Position numbers and translations under genes: made by a program. Below the pieces are notes generated by a model, which was not told the origin of the DNA, did not search any database, and was given only the letters and a program-made list of their open reading frames with translations. Shown here piece by piece: positions 11,475 to 25,100 of a DNA stretch of 64,000 bases. The first letter of the stretch is position 1; each line of letters begins with the position of its first letter. The DNA comes from Sipunculus nudus (Eukaryota > Annelida > Sipuncula > Golfingiida > Sipunculidae), in NCBI GenBank assembly GCA_026874595.1, contig CM049307.1, forward strand, positions 38,486,862 to 38,550,861. Direction: 5' to 3'.

Positions 11475-14400
11475 TATAATATCTCGCCTTAGTTTGATTC
11501 AGGGCAAAATTCACACATATTTTATTAGATCAGAGGTCACCAGCCTAATTTCCGGTGTCGCTGCAATAACTTAACAGGAACATAATGAATTTTTTCGAGA
11601 CTCAACATAATTATTATCCAATATAATATCTCACCTAAGTTCGATCTCCCCGAAAACAGATGCATATTTATTTAGGTCAGAGGTCATAAGAATTTTGATA
11701 GGCATATTACGCACCGCTGAAGAGGTCTTTATTTTCTGAATGCCCCGTACAGGCGGGTTCTTTGTCATTAGACGATTAGTTAAATATAATATAATATATT
11801 TATAATTGTTTTGGCATACTATGTGAAATACATCCGTTACTCAGAGTTTTTTTATTTCCCTCGAAAAAACTTATGCATTTGCGCTTCTAGGTGAGTATTT
11901 TATTCGCGATGCCACATTTGACTCCAAACTGATTAAAAACTCTTTTATGAAATGTATGTTGCTCATCTTACACTTCATAAGGTGTATAGAAATATCTATT
12001 ATGTTTAATTATTATCCAAGAGGGTGTGCGAGAAGATTAATGAATAATCTTTGTTCGTTATAGAGTTTTCGTTGAGGGTCCGCTGTTTCACTTTTCTGGT
12101 CATTTTTTTGTGTGATTATCTAATTATCCTAGACTGATTAAAAAAAAGTAAAATGCCTACTTTAACCCAAACATTTCTTCCCATGTGCTTAACTCGCGGA
12201 ATATGTAAATTAACCACATAAAACTTATAACGTTTGTAGAATATATTTTTGGTAACTTTAAAAATACATTATAAAATGATTGATCTGGAGATCAGGAGGA
12301 TTTTACAATACTTATGCATTGCACGTACTTGGTCTATAAACATCAAATTATATTAAAACACAAGGACTCATCAATAAAATATTAAGGAGGGAACAAATGC
12401 GGAACCACAGCGTTTCTGACCCAGCGGGGACTGTAACTGGGATCGGTTGAAACATGTAACCTAACGAACCATCACCCCAGCTGGGGTGGTATCCTTTGAT
12501 GTAGGGTTACCTTGATATAAAGACCACAAAGGCATAGATTAATCGGATTTCATTCTACACGCTCAGCACGGAATGAACAGTGAGGACAGCCAAGGACAGC
12601 GGCTAGATGAAAGCCCGCCGTCAGAGAAGAGCTCTCAGCGACCATCCGGGGAGGAAGATGTGATAGAACATAGCAAAGCTTTATGGGCTAGCTTTGATAG
12701 GATCTGATACAATATCACAGGATCGACCTTGGTGACCTGGAGTCACTGATCATCAGTTCAGTACCCGGGCTAGCGGGAACTCCGACCTGTAAGCGCTTAA
12801 CATAGGCGACCAAACGCGTAAGCCCGGGAGCTGGGAGAGGGTGTCTCTAGCCCGGAACTGAGGATCTGTACCTTAACATTGAAAAGACCATTACCCGATT
12901 TTAACAAATTACGTCCAAGATTTATAGTTTCTCTTCTGGGTTCTGTCAAGTGTGCTGAATACAAAAGAAATGCCTCAGAGTGATGCTAACATTTGTTTCC
13001 TTGTCACATGTTTCACTGCATGATATAGTTTTTTTTAATAGATTTTTTAAGCTCATCTATATAGATTTGTTTAAGCTCATCTATACACTGTCATGTAGTT
13101 TAACGTTGCCAATATTAAAGTCTGGAAAAAATACATAATTTCCTCGTTTAATTCTCTGTCCTGCTAATCAACAAATTATAACACATGGAGTATGCTATAA
13201 GGAATCTGAACAGACAAATCTTATGATATAGTTGTTTGTATAGATTTCTTAAGCTCATCTATATAGGTTTGTTTAAGCTCATCTATACACTGTCATGTAG
13301 TTTAACGTTGCCAATATTAAAGTCTGGAAAAAATACATAATTTCCTCGTTTAATTCTCTATCCTGCTAATCAACAAATTAAAACACATGGAGTATGATAT
13401 AAGGAATCTGAAAAGATGATAACTCGTATTTACGAGAATAAGTTTGCGTCATGAGGCGGATTGGGCCAGTGAGTGAAAATACCACGTTATTAACACGATT
13501 AATACATTTCTTTGTTTAAATTCCGATTTTATATTTATTGCCATCTGTCGATACATGCTAAGTCTATAGTTCCTGTAACAGGGATTGTTACGCCAACGCC
13601 ACCAGTATCGTCTTATCTCTACTATTCGATGGCCGACTCATTTGCGATAGCTGTGCATGTGTCACTGTTTATCTCTAGCTGAACTCAGACAAAAAAGTCT
13701 TGTATAAGCATATAAAAGTCAAATGTTTTCTTCCTTTTATCTTTCCATGTTTGCATTCTACCATCTTTATTTACAACGTTCTAATATTAAACCTGATGAA
13801 TAGAACATCAGTGCTCTTTCTCGAAACGCTTAAATGAAACTGTTCTGTGTCACTGACACGGTAAATAAGGTAACACAGGAGCTCATACAATCGTGCACCC
13901 AAACAGGTGGTATGTTTTGGTGTTTATGATGCAACACTATTGCGAACATAAAGTTGCGGCTCAAGTAAATAAAATCCGTAAGTTCAGCATGTTAAATTAG
14001 TAATATAAATAGTTGAATTCGATGACTGGTTAGCCCATCCCCTCTACAAAAACGGTAATTCGTCAAATAATTCAATTAAGAAATTGACAGAACATGAACA
14101 CGCTAAAAACATTATGTTCGAGAGGATCGACTGTAACACACCTTATAGGTGTTACGTATACATTTATATCAAATCTGTTTCTGTATGGCAGTTTCAATGG
14201 GGTAATGAAAGGGGTGCCCAGTGTACCAAGGATTGTCCAGTAGTGACTCATGAATATTAAAACAGGCAGCCCTTCGTTCCCTTTAAGGTCTGCAAGATAC
14301 ACTGTCCTCCCAAAGTAGCGCAAGAAGGTACAATTTTCTACAGTAATAAATTTCCAACTCTACCATTGCCCCTTCCAATCTGTGAGATTTCTAAGGCACA

Positions 14401-17400
14401 CTTTTAAACTTAATGTTACAAATATATTTATTTTATACAAGTTTCCTTTTGTTGGTTTTGCTGCAGACATAAGTTAAATGGATAAAGCAGAATGGCTGAA
14501 GTCTGATTTCATATCTATTGATTATTATGTTTTAAAAGTAAATTGAATGAAGTTAAATTTTAATAATGTTTAATCTTAATAAAGTAATTCATTCAATCAT
14601 TTCATTCCGTACACAATAAATAAAAGATAAATATATATAATATTTGAACAATAATATCGCATATATGTTTTCAAAAGTATTCTCCTGACTTCCTTAAAAT
14701 TTTGATAAAACACATGTTACTTCCCATCTTTTTCTGTTGCAACCACCTTATAAGCAGAGGGTCGTGGAGTATTGTGAAGTCTTGTTGTCTCAAACAATTA
14801 AATAAATGACTGCAATCCATTTCTTTACGTATTCCTAAGTGAGTCGGATTATTCCCCTAGTCAATTTCATATATAAATGCTATTGCAAATAATCCAACGT
14901 GGGGCGTTTTCTGCTTTTGTCTAGTTTAATGTTAATATTAATATTATTATGCTCTTATTTAAGAATACAAAAAATGTGTTCCAGTGTGTCCTCATTTAGG
15001 GTCCCACCAACATTATCCTAAACATGAATGGAACCGTATGGGCAATTAACAGTTGACAATGTAATCCGGTGTGGAAAACTTCCACAGTGCAACAGTTGTA
15101 CCATTTTATCCCTCATTACATTGAATTGTAAGTGTGGGACCATAATGTGTACACTTTTTCTCATGTTATTCATTTACCGCATCTATTTGGGTGAATTCAG
15201 CAAACTCAAAGCCTCTTCGTCACAGGATTTCAAGCCAAGATCTTATAACAATGTAATAACTGATTTTCTTTCAAGTGAAAAGGAGGTTAATGAAGATGTA
15301 CATGAAGCAGTTAGGGCATGAAGGCTTGCGTCCGTAGCCTTACAGTGATAAGAAGGACAGGAGGGTGTGACTTAATTCGTGCCCTTACTGTCGGGGCAGA
15401 AGCACTCCCATTAAAATAACTCCAACAACACAAGAATGTTATTTTATCCATGTCCAATCTTTTTCCCTCTATCTTTATATAAATGTATATATACATTCAG
15501 AATGTATCACTATATCACTATTTTACGTTTTTTATTTGTTGTTATTGGAGTCATATGACATTAGAATATCATCAATGAATTCGCGAACCCACGGTGTTCC
15601 TGTGACAGGGTTATAGAGTAATACTGAATCGTCTAGTCGTTTTTCATTTGGAATTAAGGTCGTATTGTACATAAAAGTCTTCATTTTATGCGAATGTACG
15701 TGAATGATTTTGTTTAAGTATTTTCTGTCCTTGAATATTTAACTTTACACAAGAAAACCTTCTTAGATACGTGAACAAGCCAAACGTCGGATATATTTAA
15801 GGTAACATATTCGGAAGCTATAAAAAATTACGTGCAGTAAAGCTACGGGGTTTCCTTCCGATTTCATGCTGCTTCGAGCTTCTCAGCGGATCAGGTAAAG
15901 AATTAAGAGTATTAAAAAAGAAGAAAAAATATACCAATCGCTGGGTGGGCCTTCTCTTTTTTATAATAGTAACGCGTCATCTAATTCAATTAAACTGATG
16001 AAAAATTCCTAACCAATGTTGTCGACAGGAGTGTTGGGTCCAATGACGTTAAGTATTTAAGACTACACAACTTTGTTTCGGGAAGATTTGGAATTACGGA
16101 GGGTATTAAAGCATTAAAGATACGCTTCTTTTATCCTGGCGGCGTGCCAAATACTTTCCACGGGCATGTTCCCGTCCTATCAGAATCAAAGGCTGCGTGG
16201 GAAAGCTCCAGAGGCTGTGGTTGACTTTTTATTCGCGATGGTTTCTAATTCGCGACATTTGCGAGATTGAAAATATTAAAATATTGGTGAATTATAAGCT
16301 AAATCTACAGGTAAACAATCCTATGTACTACAGCTTCATTATCATCTAATGTGCGTTATCCATAAAAGGTGAAAGATTGATATTATTAAATGATAATAAC
16401 TTACTATTTATATTATCTGTAAACCAAACACAGATATAAAAAAAATCAGATCTTTTGCTTTATATGCAATACTTCCATTCCGTAGGGTTTTGATATTCTC
16501 TTAGGTTTAAGTAAACTGATCTGATTTTATTAACTGAACTTTAATTTATGAATACGATAATGGATATACAATGAATAACTTTATGGTATGATGGCGAAAA
16601 TGGAACCCTACAACTGAAAGATGCAAAAGTCGCGTAATTGTAATCACATGTGACGAAAACCACAGTATTAGGTAAATAAAAAAGAAAGAAATGGTGCCAA
16701 TTTTTTATATATAACCTGTTTTACAACGTCAGAGAAAAAGCCCTGTCATCTTTAAATTTGTTAGAGTTCCGAGATAATTAGTGTGCGTGTGACATTGGCC
16801 TGACCTTGGAATCCGGTGAGAAGAGGTAGGCGACACATAAGAAAGGCATCATGGGTATAAAGACCAGGCCCAGCAACAGCTTTTTCCAGAGACACAGAGA
16901 CTGCATGAAGCCCATCTCAGGCCCGTACCAGATGTTGGTCAGAAGCTGCTGGCAGTTCGGATGAGCAACAAACTGGAAAACAAAATTCAAACAAAATTCG
17001 CAATGTTAGTGTTCATAAGCATTCATGGTTGAAATCGCCCCATCAGAAGCTGGCCACAAGGGTTTGGTTTATCACTTTTAAAAAAGATGTCATTTTTAAA
17101 CTAGATGTATGCAGTCAACAAGCGATTATTGGAGACTCCTTCCCCCATGCAACTGAGCGATAATGGAGAATCGAAGTGTTTGGAGTGTACAACCTTAGGA
17201 ATAAGGTCAAGGTCAAATATAATTTTTTCACGTGCAAATTTTAACTTTTGACTTAAAGTGTGCCAAAATTCTGCTTTTGGAAAATTTAGCCATATTGGAG
17301 ATCCAGCGCAAACAGAAATTGGTAGAAGAAAGAAAAATGTTTGAAATCAATGGCTTTGCACTAGTAGGTTGGCCCTAAGTAGTTCAACACACATGCCAAT

Positions 17401-20400
17401 TGTACCAAATTTTTTTATAGAAATAAACTCATCAACCCCTCTAACCTCCCGTCCTATGGCTTAATAAACGGGTGACTTGAGGAGATACACGCCGACCAGT
17501 TATATGGGACTCATTTTCATGTGGTCTGTACAATGATAGCCTATAATACTATATGGAGAGATCATTATATATTCATTACATATGCCATGCAATAAACCTT
17601 AATCTACAATATTTACTGACTACATTGCTGGTTTACCTTAGAAATCAGAACGTTTCTTGAAGGTTTCAAACAAATGCCACATCATGAATATATTTTTGTA
17701 GGATGTATACAATTTTATTTAGTTTTCTTTTTTTATTATTTAAATCCTTATAGTTCCCTTTCGTGCTTATCAATAATAATTATAACATCGTGATGACAAA
17801 CATACATTTTACTCATAGGTGCCTAGTAGATATATAAATATATTAAATGTGAAGATGTATGTTTAAACCTTTTTCTCTTCGTACTCGATGGCCATGCGTA
17901 GCCGTGCTAGAGGGTCACGTGAGCCGTTGTCCTCGTGACCTTCGCTGAGTACCGCTTCTACTTCCTGCGTCCCTCGACACAGGTCCATCAGCTCACAGGC
18001 GAAGTCCATGCACTTCTCTACCAAACTCAGGTACTCATTCTGTAAAGAAGATAAAATATACTTATTAATATACTCTCGAACGTTCATCTCTGCATTATAT
18101 TCATTATTCAGATCTAAAGGGCTATGTAAGTGAAAGGGTACCTGAAACTTTTACATCAGTCAGCAAATTGTAATGATAAGATAAGAAGCTACGTGTAGCC
18201 AAGTCACAATCACTGTAGGCCTACTGAACATTTAGTACAGAGCGGTTAAAATAATGTACTAGAGCACATAATGAGGGGACATAGGTTCCATCGCGCGTTT
18301 TTCTGGCTTCCTTTCTACGTATACGGTTCTAATCTCTACTTAGCATCTCTCCCGTGCCTTTACCACGCCCTGCTTTATTCCTTGCAAACATTTCTAAAGT
18401 GATATGTGCCGCCATCTTCTGTACACAAAAACACCCGTATGTTGCAAGTCAGATGTTAAAAGTCAAAATATAGAAACCAATAAAGCACTGATACATTTCT
18501 GCTAGTACTGTTTAACCAGAAAGACAGGTTATACTGATAGAATTGTATCATGGTTTACAGATATATTTCACTATTAAAAGATTATAAGTACACCAATTAG
18601 CAGCGAGTAAATTTACATAAGCATTATGGATGGTTAAACAGAACCAGCGCCTTATAGCAACATACATGTAGTAGTAAAATTGATGCCTGAAGAAGATGAG
18701 ACTAATTTGATAAATTGAACTTAATTATATCATATTTATATCATATTTATGTCATTAGGAAGGTGTTCATGCGATGGGAAATTGTTTGTTCATTTGATGT
18801 TAATTTACAAAGACGCCATTACTATGTCTAATAATTATTTTATTAGTTCATAAACAGTTTCAGCTTACTATAGAAATTGATCACGAGGAAATGTCTGATA
18901 CTAAATGCTAAGCCATGCTTGGATGGAGAACTGGCCTTAAGGTATCTAAATCATCATATAGAGATATTATATAACAGCTGTCCATTCGTGTTTCACGGCT
19001 GGGTTGCTGGACACCAGAAAATCAGATATCTGTAGGTCCTTCAGGGAACTACTCATTTGGAAAAGGCAAGTAGCTACTAAACATACCAGCTGCTCCGGAT
19101 AGTTAGTTTAACCTATAATGACGGCCATCAGACCTTTTGGTTTTTAAAGTGCATTAAAATACATGGTGTGGCAATACCATGAATGGTACTAAGTAACGAA
19201 TAGGTGTTTGATTTTAGGGCGAACATTTACTGCGGTTCACTGTGGTCTCACATGCAGACCAAGTCTGGGTTGGCTTTCTCTTGGTAATTAACTTGTCAAT
19301 ACCGCATCCAGGCACGGTTTGTTATACGCCAGTCTTGCTACCTTTCAACAATACACAAATGACATGTATCAAGGCTCGGGCACTCGTACTAGACTGAAAC
19401 ACACTGATTCATCTAAAACGTGTTAATTACATATTTTGGGAGCATTTGAATACAGCCCCATCATGATCAATAGTTTGAATTATAGGTCAGTATTAAACAA
19501 ATCAAACAATGCAAAAATAAACATATTCCTGCTGAGAATATGCACATATGCAGCAATATAGTACCACATTTGACGGATTACGCCTGAACTTTAGTTGAAT
19601 TTAAATGTGTAATTTATCGCAGGTATAAACCAATTCTCTATGAATTGTCTCACGTCTGCTATGCAAAAACAGCATATGGCATGTATATTTCTCTAAAATA
19701 CCTGGCAGATCTCGAGAAATGAACGGAGCGAATGGAAGTGTAAATTTTGAATCAGATCAGATATACTGTCTCTGTGGAATCGACGGAAAGTCTCAGAGAA
19801 CACAGAAAGAAGGATGTATGTCTTTCCAGGGACAAGAGGGGAAGTGATAGTATGCTCCTGAGTACATATATAAAGGAACAAAGCACGGGCAAGGAAGAAA
19901 CACAAAAGAAGAGAAACTAGCTCTCTGTAGAGAGCCAACGTGGGGAGGAAATGTTGGAAGCAAGGATAATGAGAGAAGAACGAAACCAGTTAGTAAAAAG
20001 GACAGAATAAATCCTCCCCTGGAAACAAGATAATGACCATTGGTCAGAGGATAATCAAATAACAAAGAAACCAAGGAAACGTCTGTCACAGTTCAGCAAC
20101 TCCTTTCACTGGTTAGCTCAATAATTATGGCAGCAGCTGCTGTCATATGCGATAAGAAGAGGCAGGGTTGGCAAGTTTCTGCCATTGCCTTTTCTGCCGT
20201 GATTTCTGCCAGGCACTGCCTTGCGACAGAAAATGTTTCTGCCCTTGTTTCTGCCATAAGGGTAGAAATACCCTGAAAACTGCGATAAAATGAATATATA
20301 ATAGCAAACAAATTGAATATGATACAGCAAATACATCAGTAACATAGCAGTAATGAAAATGACCAAGGTTTAAACTTGTAACAGAATATATTAATAATTA

Positions 20401-22141
20401 CTTGGGGTCCTGGTACTCCCTGAAGAAAGCTTGAGGGGCCTAAACTATAGGAAAGGGGGGGGGGGGGGGGGGTTGGGGTAGCTTGACTGATCAGTCAATA
20501 ATAAGCTACATTTAAGCAAGGTTCCAGCGCCAAAAATCAGAGGTTCTGTTAGCATCATCATAGTCAGCATTATGTCATGCATGATTGAGCACACGAGCTT
20601 TCATAATCACTCGCATCCATAATAACATGCAACACGTTCACCTGAAAATTTCTACGAGTCAAGAACAGACCTGTGACTACACTAGCCGAGTCACCTCAGT
20701 TGTTATAAATTTCTTTATCATAAATTTAGGCAAATATTGTTTTATGCATATGCCGTCGTCAGCTAGAAGTTAAAATCAGTTTATAATCCTGTCGTTAAAC
20801 TTCCCCTCTCCCTGCTTTTTCTGCCCGGCAGAAAGACATTTCTTCCAGACAGAAAGACATTTCTGCCTGGCAGGATGGTTTTCAGCCTTATTTCTTCCGT
20901 CGAAATCAACCTTGACAAGAGTTATAGAAATGACAAGGTATTTATATAAGTTGAGAATTGAATAACACTCGCAAATTAAGTTTTTTCCACGTCGAGTTTA
21001 AGCTAATCATAAAGCCTGTTTATATGAAAACTAAGTTTCTACATGATATGTGGATCCTGCCGTGTAATTTTTTTCTAGTTACAATTTCTTTCTTTACTGT
21101 GCACGTCATAATAAAATACACTTGTTGAAGTTAGAGCGATCTTTTGATTTACATTAACAAAGAGATGACTGCTCTTTTATGTGTGGTGAAGGAATTACCT
21201 GCTAATGAATCCAGCTGTTTAATTGCGTTGTTTCCAACTAGAAGCCTATAATAAGGAAATTTGACGTGATATGTTTTATATGTTGTCGAGTGTTGTAATA
21301 TTTTTTTGAGAGGGAAGGCAATTTCTATGATCGCCCGGGCGGCAATGAGGCTAGGTACGCCGCTGTGACTGATTAATTGTTATTGTGCAGATTTTATGAA
21401 GAAGGAATGTCTGTACCATCAAAAGACACTCAGAAGTAGGCCTATAAACAATGGCATTACAAGAATGTCCGAATAAACATGGTGAAAGATATGGAAAAAT
21501 GGAGGCGTCTGACAGTTCAGTTGATACGGGATACAGAAAATGTAATTGGATAAAAATGTCTCAATGGGCTACTGGTCAACTTGGGAATCAGAACTCTTCT
21601 TCTGCTTCAAGTAGTTCCATTTCAGAGCAAAAGGCACGAGTTTGGCAGGTCGCCGGGCGGGTCAGTCAACACCAACCCCGCCAGGACATGTTAGACTGAA
21701 GCTATTAAGTAACTGACAAATCATCACTGGCATGTCTTGGCCGCCAGATAATAGACTGCTGACCCAAACAAGTAACTAATGGAAGTTCATCACGGGATAG
21801 TTTACAGAGTTTGTTATTTTGAATTGTCTGTTAGAACAGGACAGGAATTTTGCGGTGAAGACAAGCCATTAGAGACAATTACATATCTTGCAGACAAACA
21901 GGAAAAGGCTAATTTGTTTGAATTTTCACAGACAAAAGCTTCATCTGCACTTTTGCCAACTATGAACTGTTTGTAAAGGAATAAAAAGTAAAAGTTTTTG
22001 GTAAATAAAAGTGGCACTTTGCTTTTCGGTCAGTATTTCAATTTCTGATTCTAGCATTCTGTTTGTCAATTTCTCTTTCACAAATCACAACATCTGCAGA
22101 ATGATTTACTTCTGATTAATACGGACGAGGAAGCTTGTGTG

Positions 22142-22196
<55 letters not shown>

Positions 22197-25100
22197 GGCC
22201 ACGTCGGAACATAATAAATGCTTGTCTTTTGAAGCTTGTTTTTGGATAAACGCACACATGCATGTATAAATGCCCAAGTTGGCATGTACATGCGTGTACA
22301 AGACCGGTGATCCTATTGCATATTTGGGCCCCACCGCTAAATTAAGAATAACAGAATAACAGATAGTGATTCCACATGCGATGCCTGGCGTGTCTAATCA
22401 GGTTCACTTCTCTCTGTGTTATAAAACAGAGCTAGCACACGGTGTTAACAACAAAGCTTCATTTTATATATTCATTACGTTCAACATATTGTTGTTTTAT
22501 ATATTGACATTGATGCGATCTATCTCACGCGGTTGATAAGCTTCAGCGACAAGCAGTAGGGGAACCCTGAATTACCACTAATATAAATCAATGTCTGTAA
22601 CTATAACCTGACCATTCTCTTAATTGCATTTTGCGGAGCGGAGCAATTGTTCCTAGAGAAGCCCGATAGTTCCACTGAGTGTTATTGACGTTAAAATAAT
22701 CATTTTCTGAATATATTAGTGACTGAAGAGATTGTTACATGAGTCAGAAATTGACTGCATGGCAGTATGTAGCCATTTTTGAGCACCCACTGTAAGCAAA
22801 AAGAAAATTTTGGAACGAATTAATTCGCCACACTTCCCCGAGAGGATTTTATAACAGATGAGTGGTTTTATGGTTTTGTAATTCACGAGCGTGGGACTCG
22901 ACGCGAGGGTACATGGACTGATTTGGTTTTAATAACCTCATCGAAATAAATAGGGGCCACATTTATTGTCATTTTCAATTTCTCGTTTCTTTCAAAAGAA
23001 GAATCATCCGTTGGTCGTTCATTAGGCTTACTGTGTGTCTTTGTCCATCTGTCTGACCAGGTACAACATATGCACATTTAACACTCTCAGTAATTAACGA
23101 CTTCATAATTTCCAGCTATAAAGCCTGTATTTTTTATTATATGTTCTGCCTCTTTATATCAGAAAAAGACATATTGGTATACTGTATACTATAGGTAAAA
23201 GTAATAATTAGAAAACAAATCAAATAGAAAAATAGTAAAAATACGTCTAGGTTCTAATCTCAGGTTACTGTCTATGGTAATATTATGAGAGGAAAAGGTT
23301 ATGTTTTTCTCTTTAAATTCATTGTTTTGAGAGACAGATTTCTTGAAAGTTAATATATTACCAAGAGCTATAATGACTGTAAACCAAAGATATAAATAGA
23401 ACTGAAATACGGAAGAAAACACAAATACTGTGATTTTCAAATTGCTCAGAATGAATTTTACGCTTTAACAATGTCATGTTTCCATTGATTTAGATTGTGA
23501 TTCACGAACGATATGGACTGATTGCACGCCGCAACGAAAGGTCATTCTGACAGTCTCGGAGAACGGTCCGAGGGCACATGATGTTGCTCTGAGCCAAAAG
23601 GATGATTTTTTGTTGCCCCATTTATCATTGGACCTGATACAACTACAACTGGTACCGGTCTGAAACTATATTTCTTCCCACGGTCAGCGGCTGCAGGAAG
23701 TAGCGCCCAACTGACTCTGAGAAATGGCCGTACTACCGGCGTTTTATTATACTAATGGCGTTTCTGGCGACCTCGGAAATAGGGGAATGTGCGGGGCATA
23801 AAGGATGTTGATGCTGAGAATACAGGCGCTAGAATACACACAGCCCTGAAAAGCAGGACTCAACGCTGTTGCACTTAGTTGTTCCGGCATACACGCTATC
23901 TCTCCCTCTCTCTCTCTCTGACGTCCCTTGACACACATGAACAGACGTTGAGATTTTTCATAATGAGGCACAGATCCACCAAATTTAAAATATGAGCAGT
24001 TGCTGTATATCACTTTAGGGATGCATCCAGGTTTAGGAAAAGGAGGGGTCCAGCCAAGGATTTCTGATGACAAAACCTTAAAAAAAGGTCAGAGTTTCGG
24101 AAAAAGGGGGTGAGTTATAGGCCGCAAAAACTGGTCTGAAACCCTTAAAATTTGTTGTCGTGGCTGTAAAGGCGGGCTTGGGGGGGGGGGGATCCGAACC
24201 CCCTCGACCCCTCCCCTGAATTCACTTCTGCACTTATATCTTATACTTATGAGCAGGAGGTCCATGTATTCATAAAATTTCTTTGGTATTTATCAACTGA
24301 GAGAGAGAGAGAGAAAGAGAGAGGAGAGAGAGGATATATTCCTCATTAACTTCCTAGGCTGACCAAATCAGATTGTGTAACCTGATTCTTTCTGTGAACT
24401 GGAAGAAACTGTATTTCGTCTTCTGCATGTCTTTATGTTTGATTTAGCAAAGTGCCTAAAATACCTGTTGGTTTTCAATGGAATGAAGAGGGCGATGTAA
24501 TTAGAGAGGACGCAAGGAGGACAGCACCTTGGCTACGTGCCTGTCTTGCTTAAGTGCCACTTAAGCCGGAACTTTTACACCACAACAGGGTTCCGGCTAA
24601 ATGCGGAAAATGTTCATTTAACCGAGGTGTCCTGACATGGATTTTATTTACTTGACATGCCTACATATCCCGAAAAGCTGCTAGTCGGAACACTTTTGTC
24701 TACTCTGATTTTCACCGCCGTCATTTAACCTCTTTTTCTTCTCCTCCATTCAAGCCCAGATCCTGACATGTCAGACTCAATTTTGCCAAAACGGCCTCAT
24801 TATGTGACCAGAAGTGTAACCTAGATTTATACCAGTTGCATACATGACTTCCCGAAAGTCTGTTCAGAAAACAGACCTGCGACTGACACGTACGATATTT
24901 GTTCACGATGAAAGTGGCAATCCATTCACTGGTTATTCTACAGAATAGTATTATAATACAAGAAATAAAAAAATAATTTATTAATAAATTAACAAATAGA
25001 TAAATTGGTATTCAGTATAATCTTACATTGTATTATATATTTAATACATATTAAATTTGGGATTTCTCCAATATGACTTGTGCAGTCTTCCAGGCTAAAC

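Larger units (their letters stand above)
7880..16804. other. TRPC intron 4
   Basis: 8.9 kb intron between the pre-S1 and S1 exons. It holds a 39-bp dimer (8829-8906), a GC-rich patch at 9265-9345, a mollusc-type composite repeat (10535-11765) with an internal (AT)n array, a GC-rich block with a small open frame (about 12390-12880), and a 203-bp tandem duplication (13021-13413). The rest is AT-rich with no recognisable gene. Confidence 0.8.
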
